Shown here in pieces: positions 22,861-34,216 of a stretch of 64,000 bases of DNA. Position numbers and translations under genes: made by a program. How positions within the stretch are numbered: position 1 is the stretch's first letter; every line of letters starts with the position of its first letter. Under the pieces are notes generated by a model that saw only the letters and a list, made by a program, of their open reading frames with translations, made no database searches and was not told where the DNA came from. Origin of the DNA: Strongyloides papillosus (taxonomy: Eukaryota; Nematoda; Chromadorea; Rhabditida; Strongyloididae); contig SRSI01000014.1 in the NCBI GenBank assembly GCA_005656395.1, positions 310,001 to 374,000 of the forward strand, given 5' to 3'.

Positions 22861-22869
22861 GAGCCCCCA
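22861..22869 (-). promoter_or_regulatory. Primer-binding site, probably for tRNA-Pro
   Basis: Four bases inside the 5' LTR the minus strand reads TGGGGGCTC, followed two bases later by CCGG. This matches the start of the classic proline-tRNA primer-binding site. The last bases depart from the vertebrate version; the nematode tRNA was not available for comparison. Confidence 0.65.
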
Positions 22870-22873
22870 AATT

Positions 22874-23052
22874 TGTTATGCCAAAACAAATAAAACACAA
22901 TTAATTTAAAAACTTTTATTCAATAAAAAGGGATACTCTATGTAGAAAAAACACCCTTATTTATACTAATTTTATAATTAAATTTTATACTTATTATTTA
23001 AATTTCATGTTATTTATATTCAGATTTTCTTATGTTATACCGATGTATAATA
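22874..23052 (-). repeat. 5' LTR of the gypsy-like element
   Basis: 179 bp, identical to the 3' LTR except for two bases. On the minus strand its first two bases are TA instead of the TG seen at the 3' LTR, a change at the terminus that integrase would need to recognise. Confidence 0.95.
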
Positions 23053-23057
23053 TAATG

Positions 23058-24756
23058 TAAACTAATAGACATTTAAACTTATACCATGTCAATTAATAAT
23101 ATCATTTAACTATTTGCTTTATATTATTTAGTAAAATATTTAAAAATTCTAAAAATTTATATTACATCTTTTTTAAAATGGACAAAAACACATAATGTTT
23201 AAAGTTTTATAACTTTACTTCTTATAGACTTTAAACAATGAATCTTTATATGTTCTAGATAAAATAAATTGTGACAACAAATAACTATTATATTGTAAAA
23301 AAATATCAAAAATTAAAAAAGTTGAGATAACTTTTGTGCAGACAAATGTTTATTTCTAATACAAAGGTAAGGAAAAAATGGTAGTCATATAAATCTCTGT
23401 AACTTTATTTAAACTTAAGATTAATAACGATCGTGAAATATATTCAAGACAAATAGTGAAATTAACAAATTAATTTAATTTAATAAAAATTCTAAAAGGA
23501 TAGAATAAGAAGAGTTTTTAGCGTTCAACTGAATTGTAAATTTTTTAAATACCCTGGATGATGTAACATTTAATCTTTTAAATGCATTTATTTTTTCATG
23601 ATTTGATTTGCTTTGCCCTTAAGATCTAATGATACTTATAACCAGATTTAAGCTATATTTAGATTACTAAAGATAGTTGTTTATCAAAGTATAATTTATT
23701 ATCTAATAAAATTTATAAAAAAAAATAAGATTAAGTTTAGAAAGTGACATAACGCTAAACTTTTTAAAATCAAAAATTATTTAAAACTGTAGTAGTATAA
23801 TTGCCAAATTTGTTTATTATTAATACTCTTTTTCTTATGTTTGTCATTAATTTCTGCAGTAATATTTATGTAAGCATCATATTATGTTAAATTTAATTTA
23901 CAACATAAAATATTAATAATCCTTAAAAAGACAAAATCTATATTGTTTCAACTCGGAGGCGGTGTCAAATCTAATATTAGATTACCAAAAGATTAAACAA
24001 TAAATTAAAAGATAAAAACTTATAATTCTATTTACCATTTATTTTATTTCATATTAATGAATTGAATATTTCATTTTTATCTCACAGTTTGAGGTCACAA
24101 AAAATTGCACTTTTAATATGTATAAATTTCAACTTTAAAAGTATAAATAAATCCCTTAATTTTAATATTTTCCTTTAGAATTTTGTCCGATGATTCGAAT
24201 AATTATGTAGATTCATTAAAAAATATGGTTTTCGTAAATTACCATGTATGAAAAAATTTTAATTAGTTGTGAATATTTTTAAATATGTCACTTAACTTTT
24301 TTTAAAAATTTTTTTATGAGATTCTATTATATCTCGTCTACACGCGATTTTCCATCCCTGATTCAATAAACTTAAAGTAACAAATATGCTAGAGTTTTAA
24401 TTTATTTGGTAAATCAGGCACCAAAAAGTAAAAAATAATTTACCTTTAAAAAAATTAATATATTAATATTTTTAGTAACTTTAAACAGTTAATTGACTTT
24501 AATTTCTGAATGAACTAATAGTTTTAAATAATCGAAAAATAAGGAAACTCAATAATATTTATACTTATGACTTTTTTAAATACTATGTTGTTTATCTATT
24601 AATATAATTTGATTTTTACAATTCTATACTACCACTTTTTTATATTGTTATTATTACAATAGTTTTAATAGTTTTAGTAGTTCAATTTGATTAATTTGAC
24701 TAAAATTTCATACAACGAATATTTGCAATAGTGTCAACTGTTTACAAAATTTAATC
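23058..24756. other. AT-rich region, no gene seen
   Basis: About 1.7 kb between the LTR element and the next foldback element. Stops are dense and no conserved signal was found. Confidence 0.5.
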
Positions 24757-27700
24757 TATACCAAAAAGAAATAAGGAAAAAAAATTTGTCTCTCACATAA
24801 CTCTCTTCAAATTCAACCGATTATTATGGGTAGATAGCCAAAAGATGTGTTTTTTTCTAACTAGAGGGGCTGAATTAGTTTCAAAAACTTTTGGCCATAT
24901 TTTGACCAAATTGTCTTTAAAAAACATCGTTTTTTTGGCTTTTTTTAGCATAGATTTGACCAGGGGTTAACGGTATTTCAAAATATATAAGATACAATGG
25001 TATATATATCATTTGAAAGATCTAATTCCAGAATAGTGCGGAAACACACTATTATGGAATTATATTAAACAGTGGCCGGGTTATGGTTCAAAGTGTGGTG
25101 ACCATTTTTAAAAAATCATTGAAAAGTTAAATAGCTATAACTTAGTCAAAACTTGATGAAATGAAATAAAATAGTATCTATTTAATAGATCTAAGTCTAA
25201 CTTAAAAAAGAAGAGTCTAACGAAGTTTATAGCTCAACTATGAAAGAAGTTATATTAATTTGAATGTCAACTTTTTTGCCTTTTTTCCACTTTTATTGTA
25301 AAAATCAACTTTGTTCCAGACATAACTCTTTTCAAACTAGATCAATTTTTATGGTTAAATAGTCATTTGATGTATTTTTTTTCAACTTAGGGGGGAAAGT
25401 AAGTCACAAAATTTTTGGTCCATAATTGACCAAATTATGTCTAAAAAACATCACTTTTCAAAACACGTTTTTGCATAGTTTTGTTCCAGAAATAAGTCTT
25501 TTTAAAGTTAATAAAATTTTATGGTTTATTACTCATTTGAAAGGTACAAGTCAGGAATAGGGGGGAAACACAATAACATTAAGATTGATAAATAATTGGC
25601 TAAGATATGGAGCAAAAAGTAATGACTATTTTTTAAATGAAAATTAAAAAGTTAAATAGTTATTACTTTAAAGAAACTTATAAAAATGAAATAGACAAGA
25701 TATTTTTTAAATAGATCTACGTCTAACTTAAAAAATGAAACTATTTCGAAGTTTATAGCTTATCAACAAAACGATTTATGCCAATTTTAGTGTCATTTTT
25801 CTTGCTTTTTTCTATTTTTTCTGCAACAATCAATTTTGTTCTAGACATAATTCTTTTCAAACTTGATCAATTTTTATGGTCATATATTCATTTGATGTAT
25901 TTTTTTCCAACTTAGGGGGAAAAGTGTATCTCAAAACTTCTAGTCCATAACTGAACAAATTATTTTTAGAAAACATCACTTTTAAAACACATTTTTGCAT
26001 AGTTTTGTTCTAGAAATAAATCTTATCAAAGTTAATAAAATTTTATGGTTTACGACTCATTTGAAAGATACTGACATAAAATAAGGAAGAAACACAGCAG
26101 TATTAAGATTGATAGCTGATTAGTTAAGTTATGGGTCAACAAGTGATGACTATTTTTTTGTTAAAAATTAAAATGTTAAATAGCTATTACTTAATGGAAT
26201 CTCTATAAAATTAAATAAATATAGTTTCTTTTATATAGATTTAAGTCTAACTTAAAAAGTCAAACTATTGCGAAGTTTGTTGCTTATTTGCGGAGCGGAT
26301 TATACTAATTTTAGTGACAATTTTCTCATATTTTTTTCATTTTTTACACAAATGTTGGTTTTGTTTTCAGCATAACTGTATTCAAACTTGATTAATTTTT
26401 ATGGTTTAATGTTCGGTAAATGTATTCTTTTCTAACTTAAGGAGAGAAAATAGCTTTTTAATTTTTTAATTAAAATTGGCAAAGTCATCTAAGTGACATA
26501 AAACAATGATGATTTACTGTTTATAAAAGAGAAGAAAACCGCCATCTTATGTAAAAATAATGTAACCATATTAGTCATCATTATATTTTGTTATTATGAG
26601 TTCGTTAGAGTATTTTATTATTATATCATTTAATTATTATTTTATCATATCAAATTATCAATTTTATCATTGTACAATTTTAGGGGTTAGAAAAGTGTAA
26701 AAGAAAAATATATTTAACCTAAGGGGGAAACCAAGACAGAGGATCTTGGGTAGGTATAAAAAAATATAACTTTAACTAATTAACTATTATATCTTAGTTT
26801 ATTTTATTGTATCTTATTGTTTTATTGTGGCGTAAATAATAAAAGGTGTACGTAATTTCCAGAAATAATATCAATACTTATAAAATATTATACTCTATTA
26901 AAAATACCAAATTTTTGAACACGTTTCGTTAAGGTTTGTTCTAGAAATAATTCTTTTCAAAATTAATAAAAAATTTTGTTTTATGACTTATCTAGAAGGT
27001 AAAAATATGGAATAAAAAAAAATTCAATATTAAAAAGGTTAATAAAAAATTAGTTATGTTATGAATCTAAAGATGATGATAATTTTTGTTAGTAAAAATA
27101 AAATTTTCCTAATGTTCTAACCTTAATAATGGTTGTTTAAAGTAACAAAAACTAAATTTAGAATAAAGTTCAAAGCCTAACTTTAAATTTGAAAATATAA
27201 CGAAGTTTTTAGCATTAAAATGATAAAACTTATTTTAGGTATTAATTTTTTGCTATTTCTCATTTTACAATTGTAAAATTAAGGTAAATATATAGTTAAT
27301 GGAAGAATGATATTAAATCGTTTATATCAATCTTAAAAATATAGTAGAAGATCAATTAAATATTTGTTTGGAATGATTCAAACATTCATTTTTATTCACT
27401 CTTTATATATTAATAAAATTATTTTTGTTTGGTAATTTTTTTATTAAACTAAACAGTTTCAATAAATGTAGACGTTATAAAATGATTCTCAAAATCAGAA
27501 ATATTTATATACTATAACAATGTCTTTTCGGTTATTCTACTTTTCCATTGATATGTAATTCAATGAAAAAAATTTTTTATACATATACATTGATTAATAA
27601 TTTAGCATAAAAATTCCTTATTAAAAAATATAATCTGCGGACCAGCTTTGACCTGCCGAAAGAGGGTTTAAGGCTGGTTTTACAAAAAAAAAATGGAAAA

Positions 27701-28222
27701 AAGGCAAAAAAGTTGACATTCAAATTAATATATCTTCTTTCGTAGTTGAGCTAACAAACTTTGTTAGACACTTATTTTCTAAGTTAGACGTAGATATATA
27801 TAATAGATACTGTTTTGTTTGTTTTCTTCAAGTTACGACTAAGTTAGAGTTATTTAAATTTTTTCCCCTAAATGGTAATCACTCTTTGGACCATAACTCG
27901 GCCAATTTTTAATACAATTCAATAGGATTAAGATTCCGCACTATTCTGGAATTTAGCTTTTCAAATAACAAATATACTGTTGTATCTCATATACTTTATA
28001 ATAACGTTATCCTCTGTACAAAACTGTGCTAAAAAAGACCAAAAAAACATAGTTTTTTAAAGATAATTTAGCCAATTATGGTTCAGAACTTTAAAAACCT
28101 ATTTTCCCCCTTAATTTAGAAAAAAACACATTTTTTGACTTTTTACCCATAAAAATCGGTTAAATTTGAAGAGAGTTATGAGAGAGACAAATTTTTTTTC
28201 TTATTTCTTTTTGTTATAGAAA
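24757..28222. mobile_element. Foldback element with 525-bp tandem units
   Basis: The ends are inverted repeats of roughly 550 bp (about 24,757-25,310 and 27,655-28,222). For example, caaaaagaaataag and ttgtctctc near the left end have complements near the right end. Between them the left-arm sequence is repeated in tandem: the marker cataa(c/t)t is at 24,796, 25,321, 25,846 and 26,371, exactly 525 bp apart each time, with strong divergence between copies. A further partial copy lies near 26,940. No coding sequence was recognised. This looks like an old non-autonomous element that grew by tandem duplication of one arm. Confidence 0.8.
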
Positions 28223-29326
28223 TAGATGGGTGCTTTTTAAATTGTTGCATAAATTCTACAAGAAAAAAAAACCGGATAAAGATGAAATCATAAAAAATCA
28301 AATTTTATCATAGTTAAATTCAAAGAATTTTAAATTTAATATATCGCATAAAAAATTTTATGACGTCAATGTATGCATATACGTGAAAATACATGCACAA
28401 ATTATTAATTATTGCATCGTCTCATTCTAGAGAATGGTCCGTGTATTTCGATACTGTAATTTGTGAGTGAATGATCAAAATATAAAAACAAAGTCAAAAT
28501 ATGATTTCAATCCTATAAAAAGATCAATTAGATGCCCTAAAATTGATGGATACTTGTATTTTATTTATAATAAATATGATGAATGTGGCAAGAATATTTT
28601 AAAGTTCTTGATTCAACATAGTAACAGGTTTAAAATTCTTTCAAAATTGGGCATTAAATTTGTAATATTTTCTGATAAAAGTGTTGAGTGTGGAAGAATG
28701 ATTATCAACTACTCCTTCATACTTACAGAAAAAAAAATTTTAAATATTGACAATTTAACTAACGATTCTATTGTATGTTGTAATATTTATTTCTAAAAAT
28801 ATACTTGTATGGTTCGGTTTTTTATAAATTTATTGTTTGGATACCTTCTTATAAACCTGGTTTAGGTTTGGTTTAAACCACTTTTTTAGTGGTTTATCGA
28901 AGCTTTATTGTCAAAAATGAATACGGCTATACTTAACTGAAAAAGAGGATATAATTGTTCTATGATCTTTAAGTGAATAATGTGCTCTAAACACTTACTA
29001 ATACAAAAATACTTTAAAATAAAAATCAAATGATAACATAAGCAAGTTAACCATATAACTTAGAATAATAATTTGATTTTTTTAATTTTTCAATACTTTT
29101 AAAATATTTCATTAAAATAAGAAAATTTATTTATGTTTGTAAAAATTATTTATTTATGTTTAAAAAGGTCTTTATATTTCTAACTTACTATGTTACAAAA
29201 CAAATTTTTTACATATTATTTGTAAAATTTTCAAATGTTTTATTAAATTTTGTATATTGTTATAGAAGGAAAATTTGTCATTGTTTGTGACAAAAAATAC
29301 CCATGTTATTTTGATAGTGACTGTTT
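28223..29326. other. Intergenic; one doubtful frame
   Basis: Contains a plus-strand frame at 28,467-28,796 with five cysteines but a GTG start and no recognised family, not enough to call a gene. A short perfect hairpin (aaaccact...agtggttt) lies near 28,878-28,898. The right part is the 3' flank of the next gene. Confidence 0.4.
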
Positions 29327-29867
29327 TCATTTCGGGCAACATCCACAGTTGCCTAGCAAGCTAGGATATTTACCACTAACAGGTGTTGTGTTTTCAGATT
29401 CATTTTTTGGATTTGGATCGAGGTATCCAAGATTACATAAAAAGTGATATTTATTGTCAAAATCTTGTTGTATATAATCATCCTTGTCTTTACAATCGTC
29501 TGGAATTTTTTTTGTAATATTTCTATGAGAGCTAGTATAAGTATAATTAACATAAATATCTAAAAATATATAAACGAAAATGTTTTTTATATTTTTTACC
29601 ACTATTTTTTATGTCAGATTCTGTAAAATTTGCATGATTAGTAATTCTATAATTACATAAACCATCCGTTGTATTTTTAGGTTTAATGTGTCCTTTCATT
29701 CCTAGTTTTCCTAATTCCGCTTTAACATCTTCACTGGTACCTGTGAATAAACCACCAATACACATAGGTGTTGCAGTGACACGTACTTCGACCTTCTTGG
29801 TACAAATTTTAACAATATTAGATATTAAAATAATTATAAAAATTTTTGAGGTATTAAAAACTCTCAT
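29327..29867 (-). CDS. Small secreted cysteine-containing protein, possibly TTR-like (copy A)
   Basis: Exon 1 is 29,867-29,600 and exon 2 is 29,559-29,327, joined by a 40-nt GT-AG phase-1 intron (29,560-29,599). The product is 166 residues. It has a hydrophobic signal peptide (F-I-I-I-L-I-S-N-I-V), then a strand-like V-E-V-R-V-T-A-T-P-M-C, a Lys/Gly-rich stretch, several N-glycosylation sequons (for example N-Y-T, N-I-T) and a C-terminal G-N-C-G-C-C-P-K. The N-terminal strand and cysteine faintly recall nematode transthyretin-like (TTR-like) secreted proteins, but the match is weak. It heads duplication copy A. The gene at 45.1-45.5 kb is its paralogue, with the same intron phase and a related promoter. 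Function unknown; it acts outside the cell. Confidence 0.75.
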
Positions 29868-29985
29868 TTTTCGAATATTTTACTTTAATAATTTGAAAGT
29901 AAAATTTCTTTAAATACTAATACTTACCATACAAAAACTTTTGAAATCAAATATTTAATTTCTGAAGAATCAAAGAACAACAAAT
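29868..29985 (-). promoter_or_regulatory. Conserved promoter/5' leader of copy A gene
   Basis: Directly upstream of the ATG this segment aligns almost base for base with 45,530-45,650, including gaatattttactttaat and taaaatttctttaaatacta. It is better conserved than the coding exons of the two genes, which suggests retained regulatory sequence. Confidence 0.6.
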
Positions 29986-30388
29986 AAAAGGTTTTCCAAA
30001 TAGTCATTACTTCTTTTAATTTTTAATAACTTCGTTCATTTTTGACTGCTTTTTATAAATTGTTTTTTAATCTGTAATCAAAACTTTGGAGTTTTATAAT
30101 GAACATTTTTTTTCATTTTTTTTGATTTTTGAGAAGGTGAGTAACATAATAGAAAATAACTATCTCATAACGAAAAGAATTTTGATAATATATTAATATA
30201 AATAGCATGTTTTTCATTATATTTTTCACTGTAGATTTCATTGTTATTATTGTATCTCATTTGCCTATTTATAAAGAAAGGTAAAAGAATATATTAATTA
30301 GTAAATAAATATATATTTTTCTTATTTTAAGGTAGCCACAAATTATATAATAAATGTAGACATAAAAAAATTTTTTCTGATAGACATT

Positions 30389-30654
30389 CGTTTGTCCATG
30401 GTTATTTATATTTTTTTCTTTATTTTAAATGCTTTTTTGCTTGTCTATGGATAACCACCAACAAGCTGATTTCCACTGTCTCTTATACAATTTATTTAAG
30501 GTTGGGATCGCTGTGAAGTGCGTATTCGTGTGTGAAGTAAATCCAATGGAATAATCAAAAATAAGTTAGTAAAAAATAAAAACAATGCTTTTTCTTATGC
30601 CCATATTTTGTATTTTTTTTAAAAAAAGCGATTTCGCTTACCCATAGACAAACG
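30389..30654. repeat. Small inverted-repeat element (MITE-like)
   Basis: cgtttgtccatgg at 30,389 is inverted as cccatagacaaacg at 30,641-30,654. No coding content; no clear counterpart in copy B. Confidence 0.45.
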
Positions 30655-31190
30655 ATTTTCTCCTTTTCCCAAAAAAAGATACTGTTGTATGTCGACAAAT
30701 GCTTTCTATATAAACTTTGTTATTTAACATAAAATTAAATTATAGTTTTGTACTTTAAATGTTTTGTAGAAAACAACTTAAGTTTTAAAATAAGAATGGT
30801 ATAATAGAAAAAAGAATTTTTTTAAAAACTCGTTAATTATTACTTTATTTTTTATGTACGAAATAATTGGGATAGAAATAGTCGAAAATAAAGAAGAATA
30901 AAATTTTATTAGCGCCAATCCAACACCAGGTTAAAAATATATTTTATTATAAAAAAATGACGTCAGTTAAAGTAAGAAAATACAATAATAATAATATCAT
31001 GATTTTACTAAGATTTTATACTCCTAAATTCCGTATAGGAGCACCGTTTTTTTACAATTAGATAGTAAATTTTTATGTATTTTGAGTAAAATTTGTGTCC
31101 CTTTTTTGTGTGTTATAGTATTTTGAAAATAATAAACACATTTAAATTAATTCTATATAACAAACAAAAATACATAATGGTCTGTGTAAG

Positions 31191-33475
31191 CTTTTCAGAT
31201 ATTCGCATATATATTTTTGCGTTTTGTTAGAATGCAACAGTGGTATTAAAATTATCTACTAGCCAAGATACATAAAATTATTGTTTTACAGATTCAATGA
31301 AGAAATTCGAATTTGAACAGAGTTATAGGTTTTTAAAATCTAGACACCTTTTTTAAACTTTAAGTAGATATTGCTTTTTTATATTTAAACTATTTTGAAA
31401 ATTGTTCCTGATTATAAAAAAGCTTTTTTTGTTATTATTTCTAAATTGTCATAAACATAGAAAATTTCAATAACTACGTTAAATTTTTAATGTAAAGAAA
31501 TATATCAATTTCGTCAAATTTACGATGTTTTTTTAATACTAATATTTGGTACTGTTCCTTTTCGGTAGGGCCATTTTTGAAACTATTTTTTTGTTAGTAA
31601 AAAGTGATATTATGATAAAATAAAGTAATTAATAATGATTATACAATACTTTTCTAGTGATATTGAAAAAAAATTTAAAATTTTTAATATCTTTGAGGCA
31701 TAAATAACTGATAACGCACACCGGTCATTTTGGTAGCATATACCTTTATTAAGTCACTTAAAATTTGGATAATTAAGATGAGAAAAGTGGTAATATGATA
31801 AAAGAAATTGATCTAAAATGACAGCATGGTATTTTCTTAGTGATAATGAGAAAAAAAATAGAAAAATTGAATCAAATTTCGCTAACTTTATTATACAAAA
31901 TTAACTACGTCTGTATACATTTAGTGAGGTGTGCTGTAGAAATAGTAAACCATTCATTAACACAATGCCCAAGTAGAGTATTTAAGATCCTAATGGCTAT
32001 TATTGAGATATAAAAATTGAAAACGTCGATGGGTGAAAATTGTTAAAAACACTTTGTTCTATTTATATTCTATTTATATAGATAATAAAAATTTAAATAA
32101 AATTTTTTTTTAATATTCAAAAATAGTATTTCCAAAATGGCCTTACCGAAAAGGAACAGTACCTAATATTTTGATAAGATATTTTTTAAAAGTACGCTAC
32201 AATTATTATGACAGAGTAAATAAATATTTACTTAATCAATATACCATTATTTATTAGAATTAAATTTGCAATATTTTATGATTAGTCAAATATTGATTAT
32301 TTTCATGATATTTCTAGCAATTAGAGGAGTTGTGCAAATTTATCTAATTTTTGGACATTGGTAATGTTTTATCAGCAAAAATATTCACGATATCATTCTA
32401 TTTTTAATTATTAGCTTTTCGTTTTTCAAACATAGAGAATATGAAAATAAGATTAAATAAACTATACTTTAGATAAAACAAATATTTTTTTTCAATAATA
32501 GCTACGCAAAATAATATGATATGGTAGTAAAAATATTGGAAAATATTTCTTTTAAAGCTTAAGTAATAAAAAATATTACAGTTTATTAGGTAATAATAAG
32601 TAATATTATGTTAATTAACGCATGTAAGTAACTATAATAACATTCAGTTTTATATTTTTTCAACGTTAGAAAACATATTTATATTTTACTTTTTTACCAA
32701 AAGTGTGGTAATGATGACTTTTGGCAAATTAAAATTTCTTAGTAATTTTCCATAATTAATGATAATATATCTGTTGGGTAAAGCTTTGTTTACTGCATTA
32801 AAATACTATTATAACTTTTTAAAAATTTTCTAATAAAATTTTTTAAGAAGATTCACATTTTTTTATGTTTAAGAATTAATCTAAATTATTCGTCCTATAT
32901 GTTCAATGATATTTTAAGAATAGATAGAAAAGAAGTTGCTTTTTAACAATAAGCAACAGTCATAAAAATATCCTTTCATATAAAAAGTCACACTAGTTGA
33001 AATTCAAAAATGTACCTAAATTTTGAAAATCTGTAACACCGAATAGAATCAAGATTTCTTTATGAAACTTGTAAAAACAGAATGGTATAGACGTTAGTTA
33101 CAAAATTGTTATAATAATACATACGTAGTTCAAAAATGTAAGGATTAGTATATACAAATATCTGAAGGTCTTACGCTGGTCAGCCTGTGTTATAATTATA
33201 TTTTAGGAGTATCTATAAAAGTAGTTGATTTTTCATAATTACTAACAATCATTAAAATATATTTTCAATATGAAAAAATTACCTTCTTTTAAAATCTAAA
33301 ATTGTAGTTTAATTTTTATGATTCAAAACTTCTATTGGACTCAGATATCCTTACGAAATTTATAAAACTGTAATGACATGTATCTTGGCTACAAAATATT
33401 TATATATCATATTTGTATCTTTAAAATAAGTAGAGTTATATATGCGAACATCTGAAAAGCCTTAAGCGAGTCACT
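31191..33475. mobile_element. Element with long terminal inverted repeats (copy A)
   Basis: The left end (taagcttttcagatattcgc near 31,197) is the inverse of the right end (gcgaacatctgaaaagcctta near 33,445-33,465). Similarity continues inward for about 250-300 bp, through a 'ttagccaagatacat' type motif. No transposase is recognisable. The same structure is at 46,288-48,410, so it predates the duplication. It hosts the hAT-like MITE at 31,548. Confidence 0.65.
31548..32164. mobile_element. hAT-like MITE with 8-bp target duplication
   Basis: 617 bp with TIRs of about 45 bp starting ggtactgttccttttcggta, flanked on both sides by taatattt (31,540-31,547 and 32,165-32,172). An 8-bp duplication is typical of hAT elements. 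There is no coding sequence. The matching place in copy B (about 46,630-46,665) is uninterrupted, so this inserted after the duplication. Confidence 0.85.
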
Positions 33476-33520
33476 TTATATACTAACATTTATATACGTA
33501 TTTTTTAAACTATTGTTTAA

Positions 33521-34216
33521 CCCTTTCAGCCCCAAACCTGAATTGAATGTAACAACATAAATTCTAATTAATTATTACTTTTCAAAAACGAATATTGTAA
33601 AAAAAGGATGGCGAAATTGAATGAAATATTTAAAATTCTAATAAAATAAAATTTATCTATCAAATAATAGCATCAAAATTAGAATAGTTATATACATTTA
33701 GTAAGTAAAAAAAAAGTTCATTCTATTGTAAGAATTAGACCTTTTACCTATATCTACTAAATATCATAAGAAAATCTAAAATATTTTTATCGTTTTTGGT
33801 AAAGTTTCGCAATTCTTAGCTTTATTATGCATATATAGCAAAAAAAATTTCTCATATCAATCATTTATTGTAAAATTTACTATTGCTTATAAAAATGTCT
33901 AAGAATAGAATATTGCAAGAATTGAATACTTATCCTTATAAAACTCAAAAAGTTACTATAATAATGTTTCTTTTACTGTTTTATTATCTAACTATATGTA
34001 TATTTATTTTATAAATTTGTTATTCTAAAATTTTTACTAAATTAGTCAATTTACCTCTACTTTAAATAACTACTGTACTTTAATATTAAGTAGCACCATA
34101 TTCAATTTTAGATAGGATTATTTTGCCAACCTTTCTCTATCGAATGAGTATAAAATCATTCCATTACCTTTAAAATTGACAAAGTTATGTCTCTTAAAAG
34201 TTTGGGGCTGAAAGGG
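33521..34216. mobile_element. piggyBac-like MITE (TTAA site)
   Basis: 696 bp, TIR ccctttcagccccaaac, flanked by TTAA at 33,517-33,520 and 34,217-34,220. TTAA duplication with CCC-starting TIRs is the piggyBac signature. Copy B has an empty site, attgtttaaatgttaaataa, near 48,446. No transposase inside. Confidence 0.87.

Larger units (their letters stand above)
18301..23052 (-). mobile_element. Ty3/gypsy-like LTR retrotransposon with two RNase H domains
   Basis: The element is 4,752 bp and is flanked by a 5-bp duplication, taatg, at 18,296-18,300 and 23,053-23,057. The two 179-bp LTRs differ at two positions, so the insertion is recent. On the minus strand the order is 5' LTR, primer-binding site, gag with a zinc knuckle, protease, reverse transcriptase, degenerate RNase H, integrase (HHCC, DD35E), a linker, and an RNase HI-like domain, then the 3' LTR. 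RT to integrase in this order is the Ty3/gypsy arrangement. No purine-rich tract is obvious before the 3' LTR. One UGA codon interrupts the integrase. Confidence 0.95.

Noticed and set aside
28467..28796. 109-codon frame with five cysteines
   Set aside because: It has a GTG start, no signal peptide or family motif and no splice context. It could be a lost exon, but support is too thin.
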